Shown here in pieces: positions 5,720 through 7,736 of a stretch of 7,736 nucleotides of DNA. Position numbers and translations under genes: made by a program. Source of the stretch: Spirochaetaceae bacterium (lineage in GTDB: Bacteria; Spirochaetota; Spirochaetia; Treponematales; Breznakiellaceae). The DNA is taken from the NCBI GenBank assembly GCA_031273985.1, contig JAISQV010000149.1:1-7736 (forward strand), written 5' to 3'. Every line of letters starts with the position of its first letter. Position 1 is the first letter of the stretch. The notes beneath the pieces are model-generated. The model did not search any database, was not told where the DNA came from, and saw only the letters and a list, made by a program, of their open reading frames with translations.

Positions 5720-5733
5720 GGCGGCAAACCGCC
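5720..5733 (-). promoter_or_regulatory. Short GC hairpin abutting the NusG-II start codon
   Basis: GGCGG-CAAA-CCGCC on the plus strand (minus strand GGCGG-TTTG-CCGCC) forms a five-pair all-GC stem with a four-base loop in the 28-bp gap after oadB, ending directly at the ATG. It covers the place where a ribosome binding site would be expected. No T-run follows, so it is not an intrinsic terminator. Any effect on translation is inference. Confidence 0.35.
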
Positions 5734-5747
5734 CGTTTCCGAAAGCC

Positions 5748-7160
5748 TCACCCGCCGTACACGGCGATCATGACCCCCGCGGCAATGGCGGTTCCTATGA
5801 CGCCGGCCACATTGGGGCCCATGGCGTGCATCAGGAGGAAGTTGCCGGGGTCCTCCTCAAGGCCCACCTTGTTGGAAACCCGCGCCGCCATGGGCACGGC
5901 GGATACGCCGGCGGAACCGATGAGGGGGTTTATCTTTTCCTTGAGGAAAAGATTCATGAACTTGGCCACGAGGAGCCCCGACGCGGTGGCGATGGCGAAG
6001 GCCAAAAGCCCCATTGCCACGATGATCAGGGACGAGGGGTTGAGGAAGCGTTCCGGCGTCATCTGACTCCCCACGCCCAGGGAGAGAAAGATCGACACAA
6101 TGTTGATCAGCTCGTTCTGGGCGGTCTTGGAGAGCCGCTCCACCACGCCGCACTCCCGGATAAAGTTACCGAACATGAGGCAGCCTATGAGGGCCGCCGC
6201 CGAGGGTATGAGGGCTATGGCCAGCCCGAACACCAGGAGGGGGAAGAATACCTTTTCCGCCTTGGAAACCTGCCGGAGCTGTTTCATCCTGATCAGGCGC
6301 TCCTCCCGGCTGGTGAGGAGCCTCATGATCGGCGGCTGTATGATGGGCACCAGAGCCATGTAGGAGTAGGCCGCCACGGCTACGGTGGCCATGAGGTGGG
6401 GGGCCAGTTTCGCGGCGATGTATATCGTGGTGGGGCCGTCGGCGCCGCCTATGATGGCCACGGAGCAGGCTTCCCGGAGATTAAAGGCCACATCCGGCAG
6501 ATAGTTTGCCAGGGATATGCCGAAGAGGGTGCCGAAGACGCCGAACTGCGCCGCCGCCCCCAAAATGGCCGTCTTGGGGTTGGCGATGAGGGGGCCGAAG
6601 TCCGTCATGGCCCCTATGCCCATGAAGATGATCAGGGGAAAGAATTCGTTTCCCACCCCCGCCTCGTAGATAATGTGCAGGAATCCGTGCGGGGCGTCGC
6701 CCATGCCGCCGAAGGGAATGTTGACAAAGACCGTGCCGAAGCCTATGGGGATCAGGAGCAGGGGCTCAAATTCCTTTACCGCCCCCAGGTAGATGATCAG
6801 AAAGCCCACGGCCACCATGAGCAGTTCCATCCAGCCCTTGACCGTGGTGGTCTTGTACTGCCCCGTGGCCTCGTCCATGACCGTGGTTTCCTTGGGCACC
6901 GCATCGGTAACAAAGGCGTAGAGGCCCGTGGTCACGGCAATATTCTTGATGAAGCTTCCGAAGGAGACCCGGGGTATCTCCCGGCTGTTGGGGATGATCC
7001 CCCCCAGGTTGCGGAAGCTGGGAAGATCCGAGGCGGCGCCCTGAGCCTCGGCCCGGGGCCCCAGGGATGCGCTGATGAAGGAAATGGCGAAGGCCCCCGC
7101 CAGTATGATGAGGCAGACCCTGGCTACAAAGGCCGGATTCTTTTTAAGCTCTCGTGACAT
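5748..7160 (-). CDS. oadB: Na+-transporting oxaloacetate decarboxylase beta subunit
   Basis: This 470-residue integral membrane subunit decarboxylates carboxybiotin carried by the alpha subunit and couples this to Na+ export. Family-defining segments are FEPLLLIPIGFG (131-142), GAMTDFGPLIANP (183-195), IIGGADGPTTIY (236-247), AYSYMALVPIIQPPIMR (264-280), NPLIGSAGVSAVPMAARVSNK (411-431) and HAMGPNVAGVIGTAIAAG (445-462). Asp241 corresponds to the essential Asp203 of Klebsiella OadB, and Asn411, Gly415 and Ser420 to Asn373, Gly377 and Ser382, so the pump residues are intact. The protein is longer than the roughly 430-residue Klebsiella form, with an extra N-terminal hydrophobic helix (about 12-31) and a hydrophilic insert (about 86-108). 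ATG 7158-7160 is preceded by a GGGGGG run at suitable spacing. It lies 15 bp after oadA. Related glutaconyl-CoA or methylmalonyl-CoA decarboxylase beta subunits are close relatives; the adjacent oadA-type protein favours oxaloacetate. Confidence 0.94.
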   Translation of the reverse strand: MSRELKKNPAFVARVCLIILAGAFAISFISASLGPRAEAQGAASDLPSFRNLGGIIPNSREIPRVSFGSFIKNIAVTTGLYAFVTDAVPKETTVMDEATGQYKTTTVKGWMELLMVAVGFLIIYLGAVKEFEPLLLIPIGFGTVFVNIPFGGMGDAPHGFLHIIYEAGVGNEFFPLIIFMGIGAMTDFGPLIANPKTAILGAAAQFGVFGTLFGISLANYLPDVAFNLREACSVAIIGGADGPTTIYIAAKLAPHLMATVAVAAYSYMALVPIIQPPIMRLLTSREERLIRMKQLRQVSKAEKVFFPLLVFGLAIALIPSAAALIGCLMFGNFIRECGVVERLSKTAQNELINIVSIFLSLGVGSQMTPERFLNPSSLIIVAMGLLAFAIATASGLLVAKFMNLFLKEKINPLIGSAGVSAVPMAARVSNKVGLEEDPGNFLLMHAMGPNVAGVIGTAIAAGVMIAVYGG

Positions 7161-7175
7161 CGACGATCCCCCCGC

Positions 7176-7736
7176 CTAACTTATTTCCGCAATGGGCTGC
7201 TGGGAGGCCACCTGGGCCCCCGTGGCCGCGAGGAAATGCACCTTTCCCGAGGCGGTGGCCTTGATCTCAAGCTCCATCTTCATGGATTCGATGATAATGA
7301 TCGTATCGCCGGACTTGACCTGGGCCCCTTCGGCCACGGCGTAGCGGATGATCGTCCCCGCCACGGGGGCGGGAAGCACCGTACCGGCGCCGGAAGGCGG
7401 CACGGGGGCTGCCTGCACGGGGGCCGCCGCCACGGCTGCCGTTCCGGCGGGGGCCACTACCACATCGTAGGACGCGCCGTTTACGCTGACGCTGTACCGT
7501 TCCGCCTGGCCGGGCGCCGCCGCTGCGGGCGCCGGCACGGCTTTGGCCTCAGGCTCCGGCTTGAAGACCACGGGCCCCTCGGCGCGTTTCTTGAAGAATT
7601 CCGGGGCCACCTTGGGAAACATGGCGTAGGTAAGCACATCCTCGGCGCTGACGGAGTCCCCGCCCAGCAGCTTCTTTGTTTCCCCTTCGAGTTTATCGTA
7701 CTCATCGGGAATGTCATCCGCCGGGCGGTGGGTAAC
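7176..7736 (-). CDS. oadA: Oxaloacetate decarboxylase alpha subunit, 3' part with biotin domain
   Basis: The gene runs off the right edge, so only the C-terminal 186 residues are visible. The frame is open to base 7736, and the GTG at 7635-7637 is an internal valine, not a start. The fragment opens with VTHRPADDIPDEYDKL, then EDVLTYAMFPKVAPEFF (32-48), both characteristic of the end of the PYC/OADA carboxyltransferase-associated domain. Next come an Ala/Pro-rich linker interrupted by YSVSVNGASYDVVV (81-94) and a biotinyl domain from about residue 118. The biotin site is ESMKMEL with Lys153 of the fragment as the attachment residue, 33 residues from the C-terminus; the usual motif is (E/A)AMKME, so Ser replaces Ala. 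The alpha subunit transfers the carboxyl of oxaloacetate to biotin for the membrane beta subunit encoded next. Pyruvate carboxylase subunit B shares this architecture, but the adjoining oadB supports oxaloacetate decarboxylase. No gamma subunit gene is seen within the window. Confidence 0.93.
   Translation of the reverse strand, partial: VTHRPADDIPDEYDKLEGETKKLLGGDSVSAEDVLTYAMFPKVAPEFFKKRAEGPVVFKPEPEAKAVPAPAAAAPGQAERYSVSVNGASYDVVVAPAGTAAVAAAPVQAAPVPPSGAGTVLPAPVAGTIIRYAVAEGAQVKSGDTIIIIESMKMELEIKATASGKVHFLAATGAQVASQQPIAEIS

Noticed and set aside
5631..7157. Open frame of about 508 codons antisense to oadB and the NusG-II gene
   Set aside because: It is His/Gly/Asp-rich low-complexity sequence with no motif and covers genes with clear family signatures on the other strand.
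7635..7637. GTG as the start of a stand-alone biotin carrier protein
   Set aside because: The frame remains open to the window edge and encodes VTxRPAD and DxVLTYAxFP sequence typical of OadA, so it is an internal codon of a truncated oadA.

Overview
The window is GC-rich coding DNA with two convergent gene blocks and one AT-richer island between them. The gene content suggests an anaerobic, fermentative bacterium: there is a sodium-pumping oxaloacetate decarboxylase next to a NusG-domain-II / Gx-transporter pair. A spirochaete or a GC-rich clostridial relative would fit, but nothing in the window settles the taxon. I see no rRNA, tRNA or CRISPR array.

Left block, plus strand (12-3829). An ABC transporter ATPase overlaps by one base (TGATG) a large FtsX/MacB-type permease. 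Together they make a complete exporter-type or mechanotransmission ABC system. The permease is the coiled-coil-containing kind: two FtsX units plus a hydrophilic helical insert of about 230 residues that looks like an antiparallel coiled-coil hairpin with a hydrophobic tip.

Island (3842-4128). A 269-bp non-coding element of about 42% G+C is bounded by terminal inverted repeats (11 bp perfect, 15/17 when extended) and flanked by a perfect 9-bp direct repeat, CTGTAACGG. This is the structure of a MITE-like non-autonomous transposable element with its target-site duplication. Removing it in silico leaves the two convergent genes only 2 bp apart. It also shows that the insertion replaced the last three residues and the stop codon of the minus-strand gene with a stop supplied by the element's own terminal repeat.

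Right block, minus strand, transcribed from the right edge toward 4116. The order is oadA (3' part only, with the biotin domain), oadB (Na+ pump beta subunit), a NusG domain II protein, a Gx-transporter (Hpre_diP_synt_I family) membrane protein, and an EcfT/CbiQ-like membrane protein. Gaps are 15 and 28 bp and then two overlaps of 17 and 11 bp, so these five genes probably form one operon or the end of one. The last three resemble, in domain type, the eetA/eetB/fmnA components of the Gram-positive extracellular electron transfer and flavin-trafficking locus. No ApbE, FMN-binding protein, NADH dehydrogenase or ECF ATPase is present in the window, so that link is an inference.

The most notable observations are the MITE-like insertion with its reconstructable empty site, and the NusG-II/Gx/EcfT-like trio placed behind a Na+-pumping decarboxylase.
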